Part shown: positions 55,632-64,000 of the stretch, piece after piece | Numbering within the stretch: the first letter of the stretch is position 1 | Layout of the letters: each line of letters opens with the position of its first letter | Source: Hydrogenophilales bacterium | GTDB lineage: Bacteria; Pseudomonadota; Gammaproteobacteria; Burkholderiales; Thiobacillaceae | Assembly (NCBI GenBank): GCA_016703155.1 | Contig: JADJCP010000001.1 | Location: forward strand, 682,001 to 746,000 | Length of the DNA stretch: 64,000 nt | Direction of reading: 5' to 3' | Program-made: the position numbers and the translations under genes | Notes under the pieces: generated by a model | Database searches by the model: none | Told to the model about the DNA's origin: nothing | The model's input: the letters and a program-made list of their open reading frames with translations, nothing else

Positions 55632-58313
55632 CTAGCCGTTCGGCGTAGTCGATACATGCGCATATTGATGCAATCTCTTGCCGATATCGAACACGCCTTG
55701 GTCGCTCGGCGAGATAAGGATCATGACCAAATCTCCAGGGCAGGCCATCTCTAGCGCTGTATCGATAGCCTCAACAGGGCTGAAGATTACGTCGATGCGG
55801 TCCTCGGTAACCCCGTATTCGATCAATGTGGCGCGCAGTGCCAAGGGCTTCACGTTGATCGATGCATCGTCAATGTTTTTACGCTTAGTGCAGATGAAAT
55901 AGTCAAAGCTACCGGCGATAAGCCGCGTACTCTCGTTTATCGATGCCTCGGTGCTGTCGATCGGAGCAGAGAACACCACAATACGGCGCCCATCGCATCT
56001 GTCATGCGCCAGACGCTGCATCAAGGCTTGTACCCCATGGGGATTGTGTGCCGAATCCAGGATCAATCGAAACGGCGGCCCCATGAAATCGTTGAATCGG
56101 CCTGGATTACTCTCGAAGTTGGATTCAAACGACTGCAAGCCCAGCTTTATTGCCGAAATTGGTATGCCGATTGCATAGGCGGCGGTCGCGGCAGCGGCAG
56201 CATTGTTTAAGTTGTAGCGTGCCTGGCCCGCATCCACTGCTGGGATCTCATCCACCGAGATGACGCGATGTACGCGAAGGCCATCCCGAATGGTGAGGTA
56301 CTGGCGGGACTGATCTTTCTCGATGACTACTGATCTGCCATGCGATTCAAGGTCGGGTGTATCCGGATCACCTGAAAACAGAAGCACATCCTTTGCCGAG
56401 GAATGTGGGATCATGGCAAGGCAGCGCGGATCGTCAGCATTGAGCACGATTGTGCTTGATGTGTTTTCGATAACTTGCCGCTTGACTACCGCCATCTCGT
56501 CAAGTGTATGGATGCCATCGAAGCCGATATGATCAGCTTCCACGTTCAGACAAATGCCGATATCGCACTGGTCGAAAGGCCTTCCGTACTTGATCAAGCC
56601 ACCCCTCGCCGTTTCCAGGATGGCCGCATTGATCGTCCTGTCGGCCAACAACATGTGGCTGCCCGGCGAACCTGACATATCGCCAGCCGCTATCATTTCG
56701 CCATCGATATAGACTCCCAGTGTGCATGTATATCCGACCCGATAGCCGGCTTGTCGAAAGATATGGGCCAGCATCCTGGTGGTGGTTTTACCGTTGGTCC
56801 CTGTGACCGCGACAGTCGGGATACATGCGTCACTGTCCATCGGATAGAAGTGCTTGAGAAGTCGCACCGCCGGGTTGTGGCCGGGAGCTACATGCATCGA
56901 CATATCCGGGTCGGCATGAACGTTCGTCACGGCACAATTGGGATAGATCGCTGCACTCTGGGAGTCGCCGATAACCATCTCGACGCCCGCGAAATCCAAA
57001 TCGCAGGCGCGCGCAGCAGCAACGGCAATATCTTCAAAGGTAGCACTCAGAGCATTGCTGACATCTTCACAATGGCCACCATTGTATGGCGTACCCATGA
57101 CACGCAAGCGAACCAACCTGCCCGCATCCGGAATGGAATCCCAGTCCAGGCCGGATAGGGCTAACATGCATGTGACATCCTTGGCAGGAGCAGCGATTTC
57201 TTTCCAGGCCAAGCGTTCCTGCAAACTTGACGCATGACTTAATCGCATTGCAACCAAGCTGCGCAGGGATGTGATGCCGTCGCCTATGACTTGTGGTGGG
57301 TGTTGAAGTACGACTGATTCGACGGTATTCCCGATGATAAGGAAGTAGTACCGGCTACCGGCAACATAAGATTCGACCCATGCTGGATGATGTTCCGCGA
57401 AGGCACCTGCATAAGACGCCTGCAATTGGCTGGGCGTTACGATGGGACCAATCAGGGGAAACCCCGGGATGGCATAGCTGAACTCGGGTGTCTGAGGTGA
57501 CCGGAGCATCACTGGAAATCCGACACGCTGCCCGGCTCTGCGAACGCGTGCTGCTGTAACATTGTTGGTAAACTCAAGATCCTGATCGGGTGTGGGAATG
57601 TTCGCCCTACGTAGCAGGGGCATAAGCCGATCCAGGCGGGAAACCTGTGCCAATACGTTTGGGTCAAGGCCTTCAGCCAGGGGGCCTAAAAACCGTCGCT
57701 GCCTGCAGCCCATGCCAATTTGGATCAGCCCATGGCGTATCGTGAAATTTGTACGCGTGGGTGTGAATGGTGCTTGGTCGATGTCGAGGACCAGGAAACG
57801 TCGCCTCCGCGCCTCAGCCATGAGCAGGCGAGTGTTTGGGTCGAGCGTTCTATGGCTGGCATAGTCCAGAAACTCAGGCAGCGTGGATGAAAAGGACTGT
57901 CCTGCATCGGGTTCGCCCCGGATCAGGCTGTTAAGGGTGCAAGCGGCAAGTTCGCCCGCATAAGCCGCAACTTCGAAGTGTTCTGTTTCCAACCAAACGA
58001 TGCTTTCACCCTCGATAGTGCCACTTGTGACAGCCATATGCTCTACTTCAGCATCTGTAGCATGTTGAAGCGCCATGGCGAAACCGGCGAATATCTCCGT
58101 CAGCAGCATGACGCAATCGCTCCCACTGCCCAGCAAGGGGTCTCGCTGATTAATGTGAATGCCCATCATAGTGAGTAAAGCACGTGCCTCACTGAGGAGT
58201 TTGATCCGCTGTGGCTGGACGCATGTTCCAACAACAAGCACGAAAGCCAGGCCGGGTTTCTGAAAATACCGTGTCGGCCCGAATACGGGCCGGGTGGCTT
58301 TGATCGTGAGCAT
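55632..58313 (-). CDS. Cyanophycin-synthetase-like ligase: degenerate ATP-grasp, intact Mur-ligase half
   Basis: An 893-residue CphA-type protein from ATG 58313 (MLTIKATRPVFGPTRYFQKP). The ATP-grasp half (about 218-490) is degenerate: where VVVKP is expected it reads GFPVMLRS, and the metal-binding EVN block is replaced by TNVHADP (463-469). The Mur-ligase half is intact: P-loop VAVTGTNGKTTT (501-512, Lys509), ILETARGGLIKYGRPFDQCD, NVEADHIGFDGI, SNPGRFN and LDSAHNPHG of the C-terminal domain. In CphA the ATP-grasp site adds Asp and the Mur site adds Arg; here only the second should work. Downstream is a glycosyltransferase; upstream is an IS5-type remnant. Composition differs from the chromosome core. 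Confidence 0.85.
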   Translation of the reverse strand: MLTIKATRPVFGPTRYFQKPGLAFVLVVGTCVQPQRIKLLSEARALLTMMGIHINQRDPLLGSGSDCVMLLTEIFAGFAMALQHATDAEVEHMAVTSGTIEGESIVWLETEHFEVAAYAGELAACTLNSLIRGEPDAGQSFSSTLPEFLDYASHRTLDPNTRLLMAEARRRRFLVLDIDQAPFTPTRTNFTIRHGLIQIGMGCRQRRFLGPLAEGLDPNVLAQVSRLDRLMPLLRRANIPTPDQDLEFTNNVTAARVRRAGQRVGFPVMLRSPQTPEFSYAIPGFPLIGPIVTPSQLQASYAGAFAEHHPAWVESYVAGSRYYFLIIGNTVESVVLQHPPQVIGDGITSLRSLVAMRLSHASSLQERLAWKEIAAPAKDVTCMLALSGLDWDSIPDAGRLVRLRVMGTPYNGGHCEDVSNALSATFEDIAVAAARACDLDFAGVEMVIGDSQSAAIYPNCAVTNVHADPDMSMHVAPGHNPAVRLLKHFYPMDSDACIPTVAVTGTNGKTTTRMLAHIFRQAGYRVGYTCTLGVYIDGEMIAAGDMSGSPGSHMLLADRTINAAILETARGGLIKYGRPFDQCDIGICLNVEADHIGFDGIHTLDEMAVVKRQVIENTSSTIVLNADDPRCLAMIPHSSAKDVLLFSGDPDTPDLESHGRSVVIEKDQSRQYLTIRDGLRVHRVISVDEIPAVDAGQARYNLNNAAAAATAAYAIGIPISAIKLGLQSFESNFESNPGRFNDFMGPPFRLILDSAHNPHGVQALMQRLAHDRCDGRRIVVFSAPIDSTEASINESTRLIAGSFDYFICTKRKNIDDASINVKPLALRATLIEYGVTEDRIDVIFSPVEAIDTALEMACPGDLVMILISPSDQGVFDIGKRLHQYAHVSTTPNG

Positions 58314-58389
58314 GACTTGAAATCGCTTAAGAATTGTTGCGAGCGTGCAGATACGTATTATCAGTGCCGCCAAGTATCGACAGCACGCG

Positions 58390-58666
58390 GGTCACATCCG
58401 GTCCAGGAGTTGGCACTCATTCTGTTCGTCGGAGAAATTGTGCAGTCGTTTGAGGATCAGAATACGCACCATGGTTTCGGTGGGGTACGGCGGCCGGCAA
58501 ACCCCGTTCTCACTCACCAGGCGCGACGCTAGCGGTCCACGTCCGCCGCCAGCGCCGCGAAATCCACGTACCGCTCAAGAAACACCAGCGGGTCGCCCAG
58601 GGCATCGAGCTTCTCCCGGCGCTTGTCTCCGGCAAACAGGTCTGCCTTGATTGCGCTTCGTTTCAT
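58390..58666 (-). pseudogene. IS5-family transposase N-terminal remnant
   Basis: From ATG 58666 the frame reads MKRSAIKADLFAGDKRREKL then DPLVFLERYVDFAALAADV and stops; a shifted frame continues with GVCRPPYPTETMVRILILKR and SDEQNECQLLDRM. This is the N-terminal region of IS5-type transposases, carrying at least one frameshift, and it ends abruptly 77 bp before the CphA-like start. No terminal repeats or DDE catalytic core are present. It marks an old insertion at the edge of the accessory region. Confidence 0.8.
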
Positions 58667-58750
58667 GCGGGTTCCGTTCCTCTATTTGGCATGGCTGATA
58701 TTGTATCGGGCCGTGGGCCAGGTGGGGTTTTTATAGGTGCCCGACGGTGA

Positions 58751-58840
58751 CTGAAAGTCCAACAGGCGGTGGACTTGATCATCGGCCACACCCAGCATGA
58801 CCATGGCCGGCTGCGCTGTTACCTGAATGGGTCGGCCGCA
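58751..58840 (+). pseudogene. Possible IS5-family transposase C-terminal remnant
   Basis: A short frame reads KVQQAVDLIIGHTQHDHGRL and CYLNGSAA, resembling the IGHLKxDHxxxRCxLKG block near the end of IS5-type transposases. It is on the opposite strand to the N-terminal remnant, so the two come from different or rearranged copies. The match is short. Confidence 0.4.
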
Positions 58841-58934
58841 AGCCAGCAAACCCAGCCATCCGCCTTACCGGTCACGAAACAATGGATATTCCAGGGGCGA
58901 CTTCCGCGCCGGCCAGATGCGGCTTGCATCACGG

Positions 58935-59324
58935 TTATCGATGCGAGTCGTCAGGCCAGGTCCATTTTCTGTGTGCCAGGAACGTGATGGTCGGCAATAT
59001 CATCAGAATGAGCGCAATACCCGCCAGATAGTGCCAGCCAAGTGCGTTAGCCAGTGCGCTGAGCAATGCCGTCGCCAACAAGCCAAGCAAGGAAATGGTC
59101 AAAAAACGCAGGTATCGTGTCGTGTCGTGGCTTCCGCGGAAACTCCAGCGCGCGTTCGCCCAGTAGGAAAAAAGATTTGCCAACATAAATGCGGCAACGT
59201 TCGCGGCGACCGGGTGAATCCTGTACACCTCGACCATCAGCACGACGGCGGCGACGTGAATCGCCGTATTAAGCACGCCTATGCCAGAGAAACAGGCAAA
59301 TTGGCGGAACATAACGCGGCTCAC
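58935..59324 (-). CDS. GtrA-family flippase-like membrane protein
   Basis: A 129-residue four-helix membrane protein: QFACFSGIGVLNTAIHVAAV, NVAAFMLANLFSYWANARWS with F conserved, LLGLLATALLSALANALGWH and ILPTITFLAHRKWTW, the GtrA signature tail. GtrA proteins are thought to flip undecaprenyl-linked sugars. GTG start overlaps the gtrB stop by 4 bp. Confidence 0.92.
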   Translation of the reverse strand: MSRVMFRQFACFSGIGVLNTAIHVAAVVLMVEVYRIHPVAANVAAFMLANLFSYWANARWSFRGSHDTTRYLRFLTISLLGLLATALLSALANALGWHYLAGIALILMILPTITFLAHRKWTWPDDSHR

Positions 59325-60301
59325 GAGGCTGCCGTGCTGTCAGTCGATTGCGCCGTCATGGCTTCATCCAGACCATGACGGGAACGGACGATATACAGGG
59401 GGCGTCCCTTGACTTCATCGTAAACACGCGCCAGATATTCCCCCAGAACACCAAGCGAGATCAGTTGTATGCCGCCCAAGAACAGGACTCCGACCACCAG
59501 GGACGCGTAGCCGGGGACATCGACACCGACGAGCAAGGTTCTGAACACCAGGTACACGGCATACACTAGAGAAGTGCCGGCGATGGTCATGCCCAGATAG
59601 CTCCAGATTTTCAGCGGCACGCTGCTGAACGCGAACAGGCCATCCAGCGCAAGGTTCCACAATTTCCAATAATTCCAGCGGCTCGTCCCGCGATGTCGCG
59701 CCTCCCGGTCGAAGTAGACCACGCTCTGGCGGAATCCGACCCAGGCAAACAAGCCTTTCATGAATCGGGTGCGTTCCGGCAAACGCCGCAATGCATCTAC
59801 CACCGGCCTGGATAAGAGGCGGTAATCACCGACGTCGTCCGGGAGTTCTATGCTGGAAATGTGACCAACCAAGCGGTAAAAGGCCTTCGCCGATATGCGC
59901 CGGAACCAGCCTTCGCCTTCGCGCCGACGATGCGCGGCAGCGACGATGTCATAACCCTCGCGCCAGCGGGCGACCATCTCCGGGATGATTTCCGGGGGAT
60001 GCTGTAGATCGGCGTCGATTGGAATCACCGCATCACCCCGGGCATGATCCAAGCCCGCGGTGAGGGCGATCTCCTTGCCGAAATTCCGGGACAAATCGAT
60101 AACGCGGATGCGCGCTTCAAGCGCATGCGCCTGCAAGAGGTAGTCCAATGTCGCGTCGCTGCTACCGTCGTTGACGCACAGCATTTCCCAGTACGGAGTA
60201 ATCCTGTCCAATACGGTCCGCAGCCGAGCGAATAGTTCATCGAGGTTGTCGACCTCGTTATGCATGGGGATGACAATGGAAAGAAGCGGGGCGGAAGGCA
60301 T
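59321..60301 (-). CDS. GtrB-type undecaprenyl-phosphate glycosyltransferase
   Basis: A 326-residue GT2 enzyme: LLSIVIPMHNEVDNLDELFA, VNDGSSDATLD, DLSRNFGKEIALTAGLDHA, IDADLQHPPE (DxD), EARHRGTSRWNYWKLWNLAL and two C-terminal transmembrane helices with LGVLGEYLARVYDEVKGRP. This is the polyprenyl-phosphate hexosyltransferase family used in serotype conversion and other lipid-linked sugar transfers. It starts on the TGATG of the upstream gene and overlaps gtrA downstream. Confidence 0.94.
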   Translation of the reverse strand: MPSAPLLSIVIPMHNEVDNLDELFARLRTVLDRITPYWEMLCVNDGSSDATLDYLLQAHALEARIRVIDLSRNFGKEIALTAGLDHARGDAVIPIDADLQHPPEIIPEMVARWREGYDIVAAAHRRREGEGWFRRISAKAFYRLVGHISSIELPDDVGDYRLLSRPVVDALRRLPERTRFMKGLFAWVGFRQSVVYFDREARHRGTSRWNYWKLWNLALDGLFAFSSVPLKIWSYLGMTIAGTSLVYAVYLVFRTLLVGVDVPGYASLVVGVLFLGGIQLISLGVLGEYLARVYDEVKGRPLYIVRSRHGLDEAMTAQSTDSTAAS

Positions 60302-62108
60302 CAGAAGATCACCATATCGACGAGTTCAGGGGTCACGGCTTGCACCTCGATGCGCAAAACGGGCGCAGCGCAGGCTTTACAGGCATAGATTCGGGTAGCC
60401 CAGTCCGAAGCGATCGGTTGTAATTCCATAGCGTCGGCGAATACACGAATTCTTGGAGAAGCAAGGAAGGCAAAGCCGAAATGAGTGATTGCCAAGTGCT
60501 CGGTGGCGCCTATTTCAATGTCGGTGACTACAACCTTCTCGGGTTGCGGCATTTCCTTGAACGGGGGGTAACCATGCCGGTCGGGGTGTCTCACCTCCGT
60601 AGGCATGCCGGCAACCCTGAGAACCGGAAATAACCTGAAAACACCCAGTTTCCGCTCACCGTTTCGCCCTATCTGGCGTGCCATCGCTCTCGAGACGCCT
60701 AGCCAATGCTTGCGTACCGGGTTGGTGCCGCCCAGCACCAAATCGCTCTTGCCGCAGATGGGACGCACATCCGGCTATAGCCATGTATCAGGTGGATCGC
60801 GTACGCCCCATGCACCGCTATCGCGCCAGCCGAGCATAGCCATTGGCCACTCTTTTTCATCGCGCCCGCAGGCATGATGGCGCGCGGATGGTGCTCGTGC
60901 CAGTCAGCTGTTGTGTTGAAAATTGGCTGGAAGGCTAGTGGCCATGCCCCTTCCCGTTCGATGCGGAATATCGCGCTGGCGACATATAGGTACCCGGCGA
61001 TGCAGGACACTCCCAAGAGCCATGACAAGCCATCGCGCCACCGCATCGCCGCGGCCAGGTTAGCTAGGCCGACGGCAACGCAGCCCAGCAGCGCAATACG
61101 CAGTGCCGTGATCATGTAGTAAGGGAAGCCACCCCTCATGTAGATCAGGATCAAGACACCCATGGGAAGCATGAACATGGCGAAGCGAGCGATGCGGTCA
61201 TTTGTTGCGGCGAGTGTGAGCACGCCCGCAATACCCAAGGCCATCAGGGCAGCGACGCCGATCGCGACCACCCAACTCAGGGTCTCCGGGATGCCGATGA
61301 TGCCGGCAAGCCAATAGCGCAAGCCCCCGCCAGACAATTGCCAAAGCAGAGGCAAGTAGTTCGAGTATGACGTACGAGAAAAATTGTCGCTGTTGACGTA
61401 TCCGCCAATACCTTGAAGCAAGGAAAAACCGTTCAATAGCTGGTCAACGATCAACGGCGCGAAAGGGATACATGCCACGGACACAAACTGAATCAGCCGT
61501 ACATGAGTCAAATGATGCCGTCGCCAAGCGAGCACCAGAACCGCCGCGACTACAGTCAACATCACCAAGGCTGAAGGATGCGCATGCAGTGCCAGGGAGA
61601 AGGCCAGTGCCGTGCCAAGAAAATACCTGTGCCGACCGTTACGGTAGTAGCGTAGCGCGCACAGCAGCATGGCAGCGACACAGACCCCCAGCAACTGGGG
61701 GTGCCCCGGGTAAATCTGCTCAAACATGCTCCATGAGGGAATCATCATGAGCAACGCCCAATACACCCCGGCTGACCGATTCAGCCAGGCCTTGCCGGCA
61801 AGATAAGCCAGGGGAAATTGCAGGGAGGACAGCAAGGCCAGAAGCAGTACCGTTCCGACCCACCCTTGGCCCAGTGTTTGCAGCAGTGCCAACAGGTAGT
61901 ACCAGCCGGAACCAAGATGCACATGACCTGCCAGGATCGGGCCGAGCAAGGGGAAGCGAATGCCATCAACGATGTCGGCAGCAGTGCGCATGTCGCGTGC
62001 CAGATCCAAGTGTACGAACGAGGTTACCGCCAGGGTGGCATAGAGAAGCATCAAGCTTAGCAATAGCGTGCTTCGGGCGATCCTGTCGAATTTGGCGTCC
62101 AACGTCAT
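60301..62108 (-). CDS. GtrC-like polytopic membrane glycosyltransferase, frameshifted near the C-terminus
   Basis: About 600 residues. From ATG 62108 (MTLDAKFDRIARSTLLLSLM) the N-terminal three quarters carry roughly ten transmembrane helices in the plan of GT-C enzymes (short acidic first loop FVHLDLARDM). At about 60771 the frame ends GYSR then scrambled; the neighbouring frame reads DVRPICGKSDLVLGGTNPVR and continues to the TGA at 60301, which overlaps gtrB. One base at the CCGG site restores it. gtrA-gtrB plus a variable GT-C gene is the standard serotype-conversion set, where the GT-C enzyme moves the sugar from the lipid carrier to the acceptor. Family is by position and topology; the sequence is not closely recognisable. 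Confidence 0.78.
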
Positions 62109-62618
62109 GCGATAAATAATCCTTAACTTGATTTCAACGAATCGTCCGGAAGACTCAATTACCAAGAATCTTGAACGTAAAGTCATGTGTAGGTCCGCGT
62201 TTGCAAGCTGGCAGATTTCAACCGGGTTGCCTTGGTTCGAATTCGCTTCATTTTCGGCTCACCCATCGGGTGGCTCCCGTTTATCAAGGAACGCATGATC
62301 AACGGGGCTTCGTTGGGTATTTCGCCGCTTCAGTTGAAGTTTGTAGGATAATGAAAAAAAGTAGTCGTCATGTAGGGCATGGTTTTCGCCAGACAAATAT
62401 CAGTCTGCGATTATCCACCAGGAACCTTGGATATGGGCTCCTCGCGGAGTACAGGGTGGTTGCCTACAGCGGTAAGTAATGATGCAGTCGTAATATCCGG
62501 CCTGCTGGCCCTGATGTAACAAAATATCGAAGGCCCCATTTGATTTTCGCGCTCGAAAGCTGAAACCAAAAGTTTTCACTGGCTGAGCAGGCTCTTACTT
62601 TTTCTCGCGAGGTAGACA
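62109..62618. other. Gene-free gap between the gtr set and the Yip1 gene
   Basis: About 510 bp, less GC-rich than the neighbours. A 42-codon frame at 62351 (plus, MKKSSRHVGHGFRQ) has no family features. It must hold the promoters of both the leftward gtr genes and the rightward Yip1 gene. I see no RNA gene or repeat here. Confidence 0.5.
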
Positions 62619-63437
62619 ATGAATCTGGTTCAACGCGTCAAGGATATCCTGCTCGCCCCGAAGCAAACCTGGCCGGTGATCGAGTCCGAATCCACCGATA
62701 CCACCAGCCTGTACAAGAACTACATCATGATTCTGGCAGCCATCCCGGCCCTGGCGAGTTTCATCGGCCTCTCGCTGATCGGCTTCAACGCCTTCGGCGT
62801 CTCGGTGCGCATCCCTTTCATGACCGGCCTGGCGCAATTGGTCACAGGCTATGTCTTGTCACTGGCCATGGTTTACGTGGTTTCCCTGATCGTCGATGCC
62901 CTGGCGCCCACCTTCGGCGGCCAGAAAAATCAGATCAACGCCTTGAAACTGGTTGCTTACGGCAGCACCGCCGGGATGGTCGGCGGCATCTTCGGACTGA
63001 TCCCGGCGCTGTCCATGCTCGCGCTGCTGACCGCCCTGTATTCGATCTACCTGATCTATCTCGGCCTGCCCGTCCTGATGAAATGCCCCGAGGACAAGGC
63101 GCTACCCTACACAGCGGTGATTCTGGTGTGCGGCATCGGCGCCGGGCTGATCGTCGGGGCGGTGTCGGCGATGTTCACACCGGGTCCGGCGATGCACATC
63201 GGATCGGCGAACATGGCGCCAAGTGGCGTGCCCAAGGGCGAGATCAGCATCAATACCCCTGAAGGCTCGGTGACGCTGGACACACAGAAGATGGAAGACT
63301 GGGGCAAGCGCATGGAAGAAGCCAGCAAGCGGGTCGAAGAGGCGCAGAAATCCGGCGACCAGGCCGCCGCCGAAAAAGCCATGCAGGAGATGATGGCGAC
63401 GATGGGCGTAAAGCCCGGCGCCGCGAACGCCCAGTAA
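62619..63437 (+). CDS. Yip1-family polytopic membrane protein
   Basis: A 272-residue protein with five predicted membrane helices (about residues 30-200) in Yip1/YIPF plan: LLAPKQTWPVIESESTDT at the start, IMILAAIPALASFIGLSLIG, QLVTGYVLSLAMVYVVSLIV, ALKLVAYGSTAGMVGGIFGL, LLTALYSIYLIYLGLPVLMK, then a charged helical cytoplasmic tail (about 225-265, WGKRMEEASKRVEEAQKSGD). Bacterial function is unknown. GAGG precedes the ATG. Confidence 0.9.
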   Translation: MNLVQRVKDILLAPKQTWPVIESESTDTTSLYKNYIMILAAIPALASFIGLSLIGFNAFGVSVRIPFMTGLAQLVTGYVLSLAMVYVVSLIVDALAPTFGGQKNQINALKLVAYGSTAGMVGGIFGLIPALSMLALLTALYSIYLIYLGLPVLMKCPEDKALPYTAVILVCGIGAGLIVGAVSAMFTPGPAMHIGSANMAPSGVPKGEISINTPEGSVTLDTQKMEDWGKRMEEASKRVEEAQKSGDQAAAEKAMQEMMATMGVKPGAANAQ

Positions 63438-63488
63438 TCCAGGTGGCCGGTAACGGACCGCGCTACGCGCACTCCGACCCGACTTGTG

Positions 63489-64000
63489 TCACCTCAAGCC
63501 GAGCACGTCCTGCATATCGAATAAACCGCTTTGCTTCCCGTTGAGGAAGCGGGCGGCACGCAGGGCACCCAGTGCAAAGGTCATGCGACTGCTGGCCTTG
63601 TGGCTGATCTCGACGCGCTCGCCGACTGTGGCGAACAGAGCGGTGTGGTCGCCGACGATATCGCCGCCGCGCACCGTGGCGAAACCAATGGTGGAGGGTT
63701 GCCGTTCGCCGGTCACACCTTCACGGCCATACACCGCGCAGGCTTTCAGATCACGGCCCAGGGCACTGGCCAGCACCTCACCCATGCGCAACGCGGTGCC
63801 CGAGGGGGCATCCACCTTGTGCCGGTGATGCGCCTCGACGATCTCGATGTCATAGCCTTCGTTAAGCACCCGGGCGGCCATGTCCAGCAATTTGAATACC
63901 AGGTTGACGCCGACACTCATGTTCGGCGCGAAGACGATGGGGATGCGCTTGGCGGCCTCGGCGATGGCCAGTTTGCCCGCGGCATCGAAACCGGTCGTGC
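63489..64000 (-). CDS. dapB: 4-hydroxy-tetrahydrodipicolinate reductase, C-terminal part
   Basis: The visible 170 codons, cut by the right edge, read TTGFDAAGKLAIAEAAKRIP, APNMSVGVNLVFKLLDMAAR, the signature EIVEAHHRHKVDAPSGTALR (catalytic His/Lys) and GGDIVGDHTALFATVGERVE, ending VLGLR. DapB reduces HTPA to tetrahydrodipicolinate in lysine and diaminopimelate synthesis. Converges with the Yip1 gene. Confidence 0.94.
   Translation of the reverse strand, partial: TTGFDAAGKLAIAEAAKRIPIVFAPNMSVGVNLVFKLLDMAARVLNEGYDIEIVEAHHRHKVDAPSGTALRMGEVLASALGRDLKACAVYGREGVTGERQPSTIGFATVRGGDIVGDHTALFATVGERVEISHKASSRMTFALGALRAARFLNGKQSGLFDMQDVLGLR

Overview
The window is a stretch of a Betaproteobacteria-type chromosome. 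The best evidence is gene order: read on the minus strand, ndk-rlmN-pilF-rodZ-ispG-hisS-yfgM-bamB-der ... hfq-hflX-hflK-hflC-DUF2065-hisZ is the arrangement normal for that class, and pyrG-kdsA-eno-ftsB, a stand-alone infA-type IF-1, a ZipA-like protein and an IPTL-type sorting signal agree with it. DNA is GC-rich and densely coding, with many 4-bp stop/start overlaps. I see no rRNA, tRNA, CRISPR array or intact insertion sequence, and genus cannot be assigned from sequence reading alone.

Layout. 1-3.9 kb: hisZ (cut by the edge), DUF2065, hflC, hflK, hflX, hfq. 4.0-9.0 kb: a minus-strand cassette inserted between hfq and der, with an unrecognised 387-aa protein, a short cyanophycin-synthetase-like ligase, a methyltransferase and an exported C-type-lectin/IPTL-CTERM protein. 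9.1-18.2 kb: der, bamB, yfgM, hisS, ispG, rodZ, pilF, rlmN, ndk. 18.4-31.1 kb: SPOR protein, tilS, accA, slyD, bcp, a ribosomal-oxygenase-like cupin, a small lipoprotein, an aminotransferase, thioredoxin, mtfA, typA, purT and a LysM/FecR protein. 31.1-35.8 kb: cold-shock protein, second-type IF-1, RRM protein, a VWA/MoxR pair and an unknown gene. 35.9-46.8 kb: nnrD, galU, ligA, zipA, ftsB, eno, kdsA, pyrG, a LexA-like repressor and a diguanylate cyclase. 46.9-54.5 kb: purL, a response regulator, a Nudix hydrolase, a small unknown gene and htpG. 54.7-62.1 kb: an accessory cell-surface region with a family-2 glycosyltransferase, a second cyanophycin-synthetase-like ligase, IS5-type transposase remnants and a gtrC-like/gtrB/gtrA glycosylation set. 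62.6-64 kb: a Yip1-family membrane protein and dapB (cut by the edge).

The most interesting signal is the pair of cyanophycin-synthetase-like proteins about 48 kb apart. The first (5.4-7.4 kb) keeps a normal-looking ATP-grasp site but has lost the Mur-ligase P-loop and the C-terminal Mur domain. The second (55.6-58.3 kb) keeps a perfect Mur-ligase P-loop and C-terminal domain but its ATP-grasp lysine and metal-binding motif are gone. Each half-enzyme is intact where the other is broken, and each sits with different tailoring genes (a methyltransferase; a glycosyltransferase). They may form a split or dedicated peptide-polymer pathway.

A caution for every reader: at least eight genes (hflK, yfgM, rodZ, pilF, rlmN, the small lipoprotein, thioredoxin and the gtrC-like gene) carry single-base indels, mostly in short homopolymers, three of them as compensating pairs that leave a full-length but locally scrambled frame. 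The clustering in housekeeping genes points to sequencing or assembly error more than to real gene decay.
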